A DNA stretch of 9,865 nucleotides from an uncultured Fusobacterium sp. (GCA_900545035.1 UQXM01000062.1:1-9865), one strand, 5' to 3'; positions 1 through 6,530 are shown, counted from the first letter of the stretch. Notes: generated by a model not told the origin, from the letters alone. Made by a program: numbers and translations.

Positions 1-255
1 CAGAAAAATAAGGCATACTCCCACCAGTCCTTTAAAAAACATCTCGTATTTTAAAATAAAATCTTCAGCCTGATTAACAAAGAAAAAAGCAATAAGACCA
101 TATATCACATCTGAGGTTACCATTCCCAATGCCGTTGAAAACCCGTCTTTCTTTCCTTCTGTCAAAGTTTTTTCCATGCAGTACAGCCCCACAGGACCAA
201 AGGGCAGAGAAAGAAGCAGTCCTGTAATAATCCCTTTAAAAAAAGTGATATTCAA
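1..255 (-). CDS. LysE-family amino-acid exporter, N-terminal part (cut by window edge)
   Basis: This open frame begins at a TTG and runs off the left edge, giving 85 visible residues. It starts MNITFFKGIITG, followed by a hydrophobic first helix with SLPFGPVGLYCMEKTL at about residues 16-31. A GKKDGFSTALGMVTSDVIYG stretch leads into a second helix at about 42-61, and a third begins near 73. The glycine-proline element after helix 1 and the G-x-x-T/S-D-x-x-Y-G pattern are typical of the LysE/RhtB export family, whose members pump amino acids or related small molecules out of the cell. A full member has about 200 residues and six helices, so less than half is seen. TTG is chosen because AAAGGA (265-270) lies 9 nt upstream and no in-frame ATG or GTG precedes it. 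The substrate cannot be told. The gene is separated from efp by a terminator. Confidence 0.72.
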   Translation of the reverse strand, partial: MNITFFKGIITGLLLSLPFGPVGLYCMEKTLTEGKKDGFSTALGMVTSDVIYGLIAFFFVNQAEDFILKYEMFFKGLVGVCLIFL

Positions 256-304
256 GAAATCACATCCTTTAATCTTTATTTAAAATCTACAATCCCTATT
301 TATT

Positions 305-333
305 ATTTTATCATAAAGAAAAAAAAATATGAA
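305..333 (-). promoter_or_regulatory. Candidate promoter for the LysE-family gene
   Basis: On the minus strand, TTCATA (328-333, four of six consensus bases) and TAAAAT (305-310, five of six) are separated by exactly 17 nt. They lie between the efp terminator and the LysE-type gene, which would have a leader of about 40 nt. The region is very AT-rich, so a chance match is possible. Confidence 0.35.
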
Positions 334-347
334 GTTTTTTGTATACG

Positions 348-381
348 AAAAAACAGCACAAGATTTTAATCTTATGCTGTT
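348..381 (-). terminator. Rho-independent terminator of the efp operon
   Basis: Read on the minus strand, AACAGCATAAGAT pairs with ATCTTGTGCTGTT (13 pairs including one G-U) around a 4-nt loop. TTTTTT follows immediately (348-353). It lies 21 nt after the efp stop codon, in the right place and orientation to end the operon. Confidence 0.88.
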
Positions 382-402
382 CTATATTTTTAAAAAATAT
401 TA

Positions 403-966
403 TTATTTTTTAATTCTTTCTACATATTCGTTAGTTCTAGTGTCGATTTTAATCCATTCACCTTGTTCTACGAATATAGGTACTTGAATTTCAAATCCAG
501 TGTTTAATCTAGCTGGTTTTAATACTTTTCCTGAAGTATCTCCTCTTAATCCTGGTTCAGTATATTCGATTTGTCTTTCAACGAAAGTAGGAATTTCTAC
601 TGCAACCGGTGTAGTTTCGTAGTAAACAACTTCAACTTCCATTTCTTCTTCTAAGTAGTTAAGAGCATCTCCTAAGTCTTCTTCTGATAATTCTACTTGA
701 TCCCAAGTTTCAGGATTAGAGAATACATAAGATGTTCCGTCGTGGTAAGAGTAAACTGCTTTTACTTTTTCAAGTCTGATGTCGTCCATTTTTTCATCAG
801 CTTTAACAACTGTATCCACAATGTTTCCGGCTATTAAGTTTTTCATTTTTAATTTTACAACAGCAGCGTTTCTTCCTGATTTGTTGTATTCTGCTCTAAG
901 CACGATAAATGGATCGTTTCCTATTTTGATTGTGCTTCCTTGTCTTAATTCTTGAGCTATTTTCAT
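403..966 (-). CDS. efp: Translation elongation factor P, arginine-32 type
   Basis: EF-P binds between the P and E sites of ribosomes stalled on consecutive prolines and promotes peptide-bond formation. The 187 residues match the usual length. The N-terminal KOW-like domain (about 1-65) carries the modification loop, with the key residue at R32 in NKSGRNAAVVKLK. The two OB-type domains follow. The EF-P signature K-x-A-x4-G-x2-I-x-V-P is at 150-169, and the C terminus has IDTRTNEY. R32, rather than lysine, marks the subfamily activated by rhamnosylation of arginine, and the modifying enzyme EarP is encoded 11 nt upstream. A strong AAAGGGGG Shine-Dalgarno lies before the ATG. efp is the last gene of the operon and may also have its own promoter in the earP 3' end. 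Confidence 0.97.
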   Translation of the reverse strand: MKIAQELRQGSTIKIGNDPFIVLRAEYNKSGRNAAVVKLKMKNLIAGNIVDTVVKADEKMDDIRLEKVKAVYSYHDGTSYVFSNPETWDQVELSEEDLGDALNYLEEEMEVEVVYYETTPVAVEIPTFVERQIEYTEPGLRGDTSGKVLKPARLNTGFEIQVPIFVEQGEWIKIDTRTNEYVERIKK

Positions 967-977
967 TTTTTCCCCCT

Positions 978-2147
978 TTAAAATTCTTGTATATAATTAT
1001 ATATTTTTTTTACCAGATTACATTTCTCTAATAAAAATTTGCTGTATTTTTGGCAGATAATATCTATTTCATGGAAATTTTCAAAGAATACCGAAAAATC
1101 TTCCTGTCCCTCTTCCAATGAATTTTTATCCCTGTCATTATATTTTTCCAATAAATCACAGTAATTTTCTATTATCTTTTTCTGATTTTCAGAAAGTTCA
1201 TTGCAAATACTTTCTTTAAATCTGTCATTAAACGCTCTTATTTTATCCATATGAGCTTTTTCTTCTTGTAAATAAATATGCCACATAAAAGGCTTTCCAA
1301 GAAGTATGCTTCTTACAAAAGAATCTTCTCCCCTTGTAAAATTGAAATCCACAACTGAAATTACCTCTTCATATTCTTCCTGAGATAAAAAATCTGAATT
1401 CAGCATAATTATTTTACCATATTTTCCTGTTTTTCCAAAATTTTCTGTTAATTTTTTTTGTAAAATTTCAGAAAAACTTTTCTGAGTCTTTTCTCCCATT
1501 AATATAAGAACTGTTTCTTTCTCTTGTTTGCTGAGAGTTTCCAATAGATTTTCAAAATTTTTCTCATAAGAAAATACTGTTCCCGTAAGCTTGTTTTCAA
1601 AATCTGTATCAGGATAATATTTTTTTAAAATCTCTTTTTTGTGATTTTTTCCATATTCTTTCCGCTGTAAAAAACCGCTGTCAATTATTACACCGCCGCT
1701 TTTTTCACTGAATCCCGGCATAAAAAATATTTTTTTAAGAGTTTTGGAATTTATCAGCGACTGCTGCAAATGAAAATCTTCTATCCACTTTTCCCCGGAA
1801 AGATATTCAAGATTTATCCACAGTTTTGATTTTTCTTTGGCAATATCAATGTATTCCTCCGGAACATCACAACCGAAAGCTTCTATAAATAAATCTGCCG
1901 TATCAAAACTCTCTGCATTTTTTTTCACATAATCAAAAGTTGTGCATATCAGCCCGTCAATTTCCTGATATTCTATATCTCTTACTTTTTTGTTTATTGC
2001 CCTGAATTCTTCAAGCCTGTTCAAAACAATTCTTATTCTAGCATTTTGATAAAGATTTTTCAACTCTTTTGATATTCTGTATACAACTCCTATATCCCCA
2101 AAGTTATCTATTATTTCACAAAATATATCTATACTATTTACTTTCAT
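978..2147 (-). CDS. earP: EF-P arginine-32 rhamnosyltransferase EarP
   Basis: EarP transfers rhamnose from dTDP-L-rhamnose to arginine 32 of EF-P, activating it in the cytoplasm. At 389 residues it has the normal size for this inverting GT-B type enzyme. The N-terminal hallmark IFCEIIDNFGDIG is at 8-20, with D14 and D18 matching the two aspartates needed for catalysis in studied EarPs. Other family blocks are FIEAFGC (87-93), WINLEYLSGEKWIEDFH (110-126), FMPGFSEKSGG (142-152) and the nucleotide-sugar-binding segment NFTRGEDSFVRS (269-280) followed by GKPFMWHIY. The start codon overlaps the end of the flavin oxidoreductase gene by 14 nt, with GCAGGA upstream, so translation is probably coupled. 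The adjacent efp product has R32, as this function requires. No rhamnose biosynthesis genes are in the window. Confidence 0.95.
   Translation of the reverse strand: MKVNSIDIFCEIIDNFGDIGVVYRISKELKNLYQNARIRIVLNRLEEFRAINKKVRDIEYQEIDGLICTTFDYVKKNAESFDTADLFIEAFGCDVPEEYIDIAKEKSKLWINLEYLSGEKWIEDFHLQQSLINSKTLKKIFFMPGFSEKSGGVIIDSGFLQRKEYGKNHKKEILKKYYPDTDFENKLTGTVFSYEKNFENLLETLSKQEKETVLILMGEKTQKSFSEILQKKLTENFGKTGKYGKIIMLNSDFLSQEEYEEVISVVDFNFTRGEDSFVRSILLGKPFMWHIYLQEEKAHMDKIRAFNDRFKESICNELSENQKKIIENYCDLLEKYNDRDKNSLEEGQEDFSVFFENFHEIDIICQKYSKFLLEKCNLVKKIYNYIQEF
996..1023 (-). promoter_or_regulatory. Candidate internal promoter for efp
   Basis: A perfect TATAAT is present on the minus strand at 996-1001, with a weak ATGTAA (three of six) 16 nt upstream. 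It lies inside the last codons of earP. The predicted transcript would begin near 989, just upstream of the efp Shine-Dalgarno. It could let the abundant factor be made in excess of its modifying enzyme. The AT-rich context makes a false match quite possible. Confidence 0.28.
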
Positions 2148-3102
2148 TATTTTTTCCTGCTCTTTTCAAATATGAGTTTCTCGCTTTTTCCATCCAATGA
2201 GGCTGAAAAATCATCGCTCTTCCCACAGCCACACAATCCAAAAGATTATTCTCTATAAGATAACTTGCCTGTTGCTCTGTTTTTATTCTTCTCACTCCGA
2301 TAACAGGAATATTTATATGTTTTTTTATTTCAGCTCCCATAAATATTACCCAGTCAAAAGGAAAATCAGCAGGATATTCTGCAATTTTTGCTTCCTGTCT
2401 GAAACTTTGGTCAGGTGCTCCGCTGGAAACATGAAGAATATCCACTCCAATTTTTTCAAGATATTTAGCTATCTCTATTCCGTCTTGAAGTGTCGGCTCA
2501 TTTCCTCCCATTCTGTACCCTAGAATAAAATTATCATCAAAAAGATGTCTTGTTCTTTCTATCAGAGTTTTATTGAAATACATTCTTCTTTCAAAATCTC
2601 CCCCATATTTGTCATCTCTTATATTCCACATTCTTGAATTAAGCTGACACAAAAGATAGGTGTGAGCTCCATGTATTTCTATCCCGTCAAATCCTGCTTT
2701 TTTTGCTCTTTCAAAAGCCAGAACAAACTTTTCCAGTATGTCATCAAGAATTTTTTCCGATACATCTTTTATCCCTGCTTTAAATCCTGCATGATGGATT
2801 TGGATAAGCATGGGAACCTTATATTTTTTTCCTATGGCAGAAAGTTTTTTTAATCCTTCGATAAAAGAATCGTTCCATATTCCAAGCTGATTATCCCGAA
2901 GTTTTCCGTCTTCTGACACACAGGTTGCTTCCACAATAATCATTCCCACTCCGTCAGCTGCAATCCTTTCATACCATTCAATCAATTCTTCCGTAACACA
3001 GCCGTCATTTCCTATAAGAGAAAATCTTACAAGAGGAGGAAGAACTATCCTATTTTTCAGTTCTATATTTTTAATTTTTAACGGTGTTAATATATTTGTC
3101 AT
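2134..3102 (-). CDS. Old Yellow Enzyme-family NADH:flavin oxidoreductase (FMN-binding, single domain)
   Basis: This is a predicted cytoplasmic FMN-dependent ene-reductase of 322 residues, made only of the TIM barrel. It lacks the FAD/NAD and iron-sulfur domains of the longer 2,4-dienoyl-CoA reductase type. It opens with LTPLKIKNIELKNRIVLPP. Other family blocks are QIHHAG (101-106), AGFDGIEIHGAHTYLL (136-151) with the histidine pair H144/H147 that binds the substrate carbonyl, NIRDDKYGGDFERR (160-173) and the phosphate-binding VAVGRAMIFQP (291-301). The segment usually read as G-x-G-G-I is GVRRI here (269-273). ATG at 3102 is chosen because AAGGA (3111-3115) lies 8 nt upstream; an in-frame TTG one codon earlier is less likely. 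The gene follows the membrane protein gene by 11 nt and overlaps earP. Its substrate, and any link to EF-P, are unknown. Confidence 0.88.
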   Translation of the reverse strand: MTNILTPLKIKNIELKNRIVLPPLVRFSLIGNDGCVTEELIEWYERIAADGVGMIIVEATCVSEDGKLRDNQLGIWNDSFIEGLKKLSAIGKKYKVPMLIQIHHAGFKAGIKDVSEKILDDILEKFVLAFERAKKAGFDGIEIHGAHTYLLCQLNSRMWNIRDDKYGGDFERRMYFNKTLIERTRHLFDDNFILGYRMGGNEPTLQDGIEIAKYLEKIGVDILHVSSGAPDQSFRQEAKIAEYPADFPFDWVIFMGAEIKKHINIPVIGVRRIKTEQQASYLIENNLLDCVAVGRAMIFQPHWMEKARNSYLKRAGKNNESK

Positions 3103-3113
3103 CAAATCATTCC

Positions 3114-3422
3114 TTATCTGTATTTTTTATAATCTCTTTCGTCAAAATATCTCTTTATTTCTTCAATTAATTTTTTTATGCCCTCAAAACCTTTCCTTAT
3201 TATAAATATAATTACCCAGATTGTAAGAGCTATTACAAGTATACCTGTAAGAACCGGAAAACTTGCAAACATTGTCATAAAAATAAAAAACGGAAGTGCA
3301 ATTCCCAAAAGTCCGAACAGAATAAAGGCAAACCACCCTATTGTTACGGCAAAAACTGCAAACATCTGAATAACTCCTACCATAAAACATATTATAAACA
3401 GCATTCCTAAAAGAAATTCCAT
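3114..3422 (-). CDS. Small unrecognised integral membrane protein
   Basis: I do not recognise a family for this 102-residue protein. It is almost wholly hydrophobic from residue 3 to about 76, compatible with three membrane segments (about 3-22, 25-53 and 54-76). It ends in a charged, probably amphipathic helix of about 25 residues that begins RKGFEGIKKLIEEIKRY. There is no signal-peptide cleavage site or cysteine motif suggesting a known role. An ATG at 3446 would add eight residues but has no Shine-Dalgarno and sits at the predicted transcription start. The ATG at 3422 has AAAGAGGTGG 8 nt upstream and is preferred. It is the first gene of the operon leading to the oxidoreductase, earP and efp, so it is co-transcribed with EF-P. 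Two frames overlapping it were judged spurious. Confidence 0.75.
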   Translation of the reverse strand: MEFLLGMLFIICFMVGVIQMFAVFAVTIGWFAFILFGLLGIALPFFIFMTMFASFPVLTGILVIALTIWVIIFIIRKGFEGIKKLIEEIKRYFDERDYKKYR

Positions 3423-3430
3423 TTTATTTA

Positions 3431-3440
3431 CCACCTCTTT
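3431..3440 (-). promoter_or_regulatory. Ribosome binding site that fixes the membrane-protein start
   Basis: AAAGAGGTGG on the minus strand lies 8 nt before the ATG at 3422. It falls inside the reading frame that would begin at the ATG at 3446, which itself has no comparable site. This argues for the shorter protein. Confidence 0.75.
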
Positions 3441-3453
3441 ACTCATTTTCTAT

Positions 3454-3462
3454 ATTGTACCA
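3454..3462 (-). promoter_or_regulatory. Extended -10 promoter of the efp operon
   Basis: TGGTACAAT on the minus strand fits the extended -10 form TGnTATAAT with one mismatch. No good -35 box is visible, as is common for extended -10 promoters. Transcription would start near 3447, giving a leader of about 25 nt before the ATG at 3422. Confidence 0.6.
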
Positions 3463-3508
3463 TTTTTTTCATATAAAATATATTCCTGTTTTAAAAATTT
3501 TATTTATA

Positions 3509-3517
3509 TGATATAAT
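3509..3517 (+). promoter_or_regulatory. Extended -10 promoter of the ABC-F gene
   Basis: TGATATAAT is a perfect extended -10 element. A weak TTTAAA lies 16 nt upstream. Transcription would start near 3524, ahead of AGGAGG at 3540-3545 and the ATG at 3557. It stands back to back with the efp operon promoter; the two -10 elements are about 47 bp apart. Confidence 0.65.
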
Positions 3518-3556
3518 AATGTGTATGTTTAAAAAATTGAGGAGGAAGATAATCGA

Positions 3557-5170
3557 ATGATATCAACAAGCAATCTTAGTATGAGATTTCCTGATAAAAA
3601 ACTTTTCGAAGATGTAAATATCAAATTTACACCCGGAAACTGCTATGGGCTTATCGGAGCTAACGGAGCGGGAAAATCTACTTTTGTAAAAATACTTTCA
3701 GGAGTAATAACTCCTACCGAAGGAGAAGTTATCTTAGACAAAAATAAAAGAATGGCTGTTCTTTCACAAAACCACTTCGCATATGAAGATGTTAAAGTTT
3801 TAGATGTTGTTCTTATGGGGCATAAAAAACTTTGGGATATAATGGTAGAAAAAAATGCTATCTATGCTAAAGAAGATTTCACTGAGGAAGACGGAATGAG
3901 AGCTGCTGACCTTGAGGGAGAATTTGCAGAACTTAACGGTTGGGAAGCTGAATCAGAAGCAAGTACTCTTCTTACAGGTCTGGGATTAAAAGCAAAATAT
4001 CACGAAATGCTGATGAAAGAACTTAGTGAGCCTCAAAAAATTAAAGTTCTTCTTGCACAGTGCCTTTTCGGAAATCCTGATGTACTTCTTTTGGACGAGC
4101 CTACAAACGGACTTGACATAAAAGCTGTTGCATGGCTTGAAAATTTCCTTATGGGGCTTGAAAATACAACAGTAATAGTTGTATCACATGACAGACACTT
4201 TTTAAATAAAGTATGTACACATATTGCCGATATAGATTACGGAAAAATTAAAATGTTTGTAGGAAACTATGATTTCTGGTATGAGTCAAGCCAGCTTATG
4301 CTTTCACTGATTGCAAACAAAAATAAAAAACTTGAGCAGAAAAGACAAGAACTTCAAGAGTTCATCGCAAGATTCAGTGCCAACGCCGCTAAATCAAAAC
4401 AAGCTACTTCAAGAAAAAAACAGCTTGAAAAATTACAGCTTGAAGATATGCAGGTGTCAAACAGAAAATATCCGTTTATCGAATTTAAACCTGACAGAGA
4501 AGCAGGAAACAATATGCTTAAAGTTGAAAATCTTACTAAAACAATAAACGGTGTAAAAATTATAGATAATCTTTCTTTCACAATAAATACTAAAGATAAA
4601 GTTGTATTCTTATCTGAAAACGATATTGTGAAAACTACACTGCTTTCACTTCTTGCAGGAGATTTAGAGCCTGATTCAGGAACTATTACTTGGGGAGTTA
4701 CTGTTACTCATGCTTATATGCCTAAAGACAACTCTGCTTTCTTTGACGGTGTAGACCTTGACCTTGTAGATTGGTTAAGACCATATTCACCTGACCAGCA
4801 CGATTCTTTTGTAAGAGGTTTCCTTGGAAGAATGTTGTTCACAGGAGAAGAATCTCTGAAAAAAGCAAAAGTATTGTCAGGAGGAGAGAAAGTAAGATGT
4901 ATGCTTTCAAGAATGATGATGTCAGGAGCAAATGCTCTGTTATTTGATAACCCTACTGACCACTTAGACCTTGAGTCTATCACATCACTTAACAAAGCTC
5001 TGATTAAATTCCCGGGAACTATCCTTTTTGCAGGACACGACCACGAATTTATTCAGACAGTGGCAAACAGAATTATAGAAATTCTGCCTGACGGAAAAAT
5101 TGTTGATAAGCTGATGAGCTACGATGATTATATCCAGATGAAAATAGATGAAGAAAAAGATAATGACTAG
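3557..5170 (+). CDS. ABC-F family ATPase, YbiT/YkpA type
   Basis: ABC-F proteins bind the ribosomal E site and help stalled or misaligned ribosomes; they are cytoplasmic and have no membrane domain. This one has 537 residues and two ATPase domains. Domain 1 has an intact Walker A GANGAGKS (34-41), Q71, Walker B LLLDEP (177-182, E181) and switch H211, but its signature reads LSEPQK (156-161) rather than LSGGQ. The inter-domain linker (about 245-315) carries RFSANAAKSKQATSRKK, typical of the YbiT group. Domain 2 has an intact LSGGEK (440-445) and H494, but its Walker A is SENDIVKTT (353-361), its Q-loop position is P389 and its Walker B glutamate is N465. So one ATP site appears active and the other is degenerate. 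It resembles YbiT and B. subtilis YkpA throughout. It has its own promoter, divergent from the efp operon. Confidence 0.93.
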   Translation: MISTSNLSMRFPDKKLFEDVNIKFTPGNCYGLIGANGAGKSTFVKILSGVITPTEGEVILDKNKRMAVLSQNHFAYEDVKVLDVVLMGHKKLWDIMVEKNAIYAKEDFTEEDGMRAADLEGEFAELNGWEAESEASTLLTGLGLKAKYHEMLMKELSEPQKIKVLLAQCLFGNPDVLLLDEPTNGLDIKAVAWLENFLMGLENTTVIVVSHDRHFLNKVCTHIADIDYGKIKMFVGNYDFWYESSQLMLSLIANKNKKLEQKRQELQEFIARFSANAAKSKQATSRKKQLEKLQLEDMQVSNRKYPFIEFKPDREAGNNMLKVENLTKTINGVKIIDNLSFTINTKDKVVFLSENDIVKTTLLSLLAGDLEPDSGTITWGVTVTHAYMPKDNSAFFDGVDLDLVDWLRPYSPDQHDSFVRGFLGRMLFTGEESLKKAKVLSGGEKVRCMLSRMMMSGANALLFDNPTDHLDLESITSLNKALIKFPGTILFAGHDHEFIQTVANRIIEILPDGKIVDKLMSYDDYIQMKIDEEKDND

Positions 5171-5195
5171 TTCAAAATAAATAAAATTTTAAAAT

Positions 5196-5352
5196 AAAAA
5201 AATAAAATTCTCTTGAAAAAAATAGTTTCTATTTATATTGCTTACAGAAAGGAAATTTGAAACTCACTTCGTTCAAACAGTCAAATTTCCTGTATTCTGT
5301 TTCGCTGCATAAATTACGAAACTATTTTTAATATCGAGAATTTTATTTTTTT
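5196..5352. repeat. 157-bp imperfect palindrome in the convergent intergenic region
   Basis: Outer arms 5196-5212 and 5336-5352 are perfect 17-bp inverted repeats (GAGAATTTTATTTTTTT on the right). Nested inside are perfect 12-bp arms at 5218-5229 and 5318-5329 (AAAAATAGTTTC and its complement), then ACAGAA/TTCTGT (5244-5249 and 5295-5300), then GGAAATTTGA/TCAAATTTCC (5251-5260 and 5281-5290). The top of the structure also contains TTTGAA/TTCAAA. The outer arms end in a T-run on both strands, so it could stop transcription from both convergent genes. Its size and layered arms also resemble a non-coding palindromic repeat or MITE. There is no open frame inside and no clear target duplication, though the flanks are low-complexity. 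Of the 198 bp between the two genes, nothing else is visible. Confidence 0.7.
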
Positions 5353-5368
5353 GTAATTTAATTTATTT

Positions 5369-6466
5369 TTATTTAGTTTTTCTGTCTTTGAAAATATTGG
5401 AAGTTGTTCCCATATATCCGCTCAGATATGCTGTAAGAGGGATAGCTGCCAGTATACCTATACTCCCTGAAAAAGATTTCAAAATTTCCACAGCTATAAA
5501 TTCATAATTAAGAAGTCTTATCATAGGCAGTTCCTGAATATGAATTGAAATTACTATTATATCAAAAAGAGAACTTCCTATATATGCAAGAATAAGAGTA
5601 TTTATCATTGTTCCCACAACATCGCTTCCTATATGTATCCCTGATTTAAAAAGTTCCCATGGTGTCAAATCAGAATTTTTTTCTTTCAATTCTGTAAGAG
5701 AAGATGAAATTGACATTGCCACATCCATAACAGCACCCATACTTCCCAGAATTATTCCGGCAGAAACAAGTTCTCTTACTTGTATTCCCTGTAAAAAACT
5801 TGCATATCCTATGGCATCTATTGTAGAATATCCTGTAAGTGCCATTTTTCTGACAAAAATTTCAGAGAGAATTCCTGAACATATTACTCCGCCAATGCTT
5901 CCCAATATTGCTGTAACTCCTTTTCTGCTGAATCCTGTTATAAAATAAATTGTTATTGCCGAAGAAAACAAAGCCGTTACTACCGATAAAAATATTGGAG
6001 AATATCCTTTCACAACAAGCGGAATAAAAAAATAAAATATTGCCGCAACACTTATTCCCAATGCCAAAAGTCCTTTCACACCTTTTATTTTTGCAAGAAT
6101 AATCGTCATAAAAACAAATCCCAAAGAAAGCAGAATATAATCATTTCTTTTGTCTACATCTGTAACAAAATAAGTTTCTCCATTTTCATCACTGTCTTTC
6201 ATAATAACAACTTTATCCCCTGAATTGAAATTTATATTCAAGGAATTATCATAATATACAGGCTGTTCAATTGTAATTATTTCTTTTCCGATTTTTACTT
6301 CATATACTTCAACATCTTTTATTTCATCTTGTGAAATTTTTATTTCTGTATTCAGATTATTTTCAAGAACACTTCCTGTTTTTTTTATAACTTTTCCGCT
6401 AACATATTCCTCACTGAATGAAAATGTTCCAAGTATCACAAATAATATTAATATTAATTTTTTCAA
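5369..6466 (-). CDS. YibE/F-family multi-pass membrane protein
   Basis: The 365-residue product begins with a signal sequence or first helix, MKKLILILFVILGTFSFS. A polar, probably extracytoplasmic domain follows (about 20-108), then a membrane region with hydrophobic segments near 110-125, 132-152, 156-178, 184-204, 233-254, 283-302 and 327-352. The stretch GSMGAVMDVAMSISSS (241-256) is the clearest family mark. YibE/F proteins occur in many Gram-positive and some other bacteria; their function is not established, though transport has been suggested. The frame is open further up, but TTG at 6466 is chosen because GGGAGG lies 7 nt upstream; the earlier in-frame TTG at 6481 overlaps that site. 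The gene follows tgt across a terminator, so it probably uses its own promoter. It converges on the ABC-F gene. Confidence 0.85.
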   Translation of the reverse strand: MKKLILILFVILGTFSFSEEYVSGKVIKKTGSVLENNLNTEIKISQDEIKDVEVYEVKIGKEIITIEQPVYYDNSLNINFNSGDKVVIMKDSDENGETYFVTDVDKRNDYILLSLGFVFMTIILAKIKGVKGLLALGISVAAIFYFFIPLVVKGYSPIFLSVVTALFSSAITIYFITGFSRKGVTAILGSIGGVICSGILSEIFVRKMALTGYSTIDAIGYASFLQGIQVRELVSAGIILGSMGAVMDVAMSISSSLTELKEKNSDLTPWELFKSGIHIGSDVVGTMINTLILAYIGSSLFDIIVISIHIQELPMIRLLNYEFIAVEILKSFSGSIGILAAIPLTAYLSGYMGTTSNIFKDRKTK

Positions 6467-6473
6467 GTGTATT

Positions 6474-6479
6474 CCTCCC
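6474..6479 (-). promoter_or_regulatory. Ribosome binding site that fixes the TTG start of the YibE/F gene
   Basis: GGGAGG on the minus strand lies 7 nt before the TTG at 6466. Starting there gives a product that begins with a clean signal sequence (MKKLILILFV). No in-frame ATG exists nearby. Confidence 0.75.
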
Positions 6480-6494
6480 AAATTTTAATTTTAT

Positions 6495-6530
6495 AAAAAA
6501 AGAACAGCAAATTATTTTATCAGCTGTTCT
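6495..6530 (-). terminator. Rho-independent terminator after tgt
   Basis: On the minus strand, AGAACAGC pairs perfectly with GCTGTTCT across a 14-nt loop and is followed by a run of T (6495-6500). It begins 14 nt after the tgt stop codon. The loop is larger than usual, so termination may be partial, with some read-through into the YibE/F gene. Confidence 0.75.

Noticed and set aside
2197..2523. A 108-codon plus-strand frame antisense to the flavin oxidoreductase gene
   Set aside because: It mirrors a gene with strong family motifs, has no Shine-Dalgarno, and its product is a Ser/His/Phe-rich string typical of a reverse-strand shadow in AT-rich DNA.
3178..3390. Two further small frames, one on each strand, overlapping the small membrane protein gene
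   Set aside because: The 3114-3422 frame has the strong Shine-Dalgarno and promoter, and fits tightly with the next gene. The other two have neither.
3470..3510. Imperfect inverted repeat (CATATAAAAT and ATTTTATTTATATG) between the two divergent promoters
   Set aside because: It needs a 2-nt gap and consists almost wholly of A and T. It could be an operator but is not distinguishable from chance here.
4311..4547. A 78-codon plus-strand frame inside the ABC-F gene in another phase
   Set aside because: It lies across the conserved ABC-F linker and has no initiation signals. It is a shadow of the lysine-rich linker.
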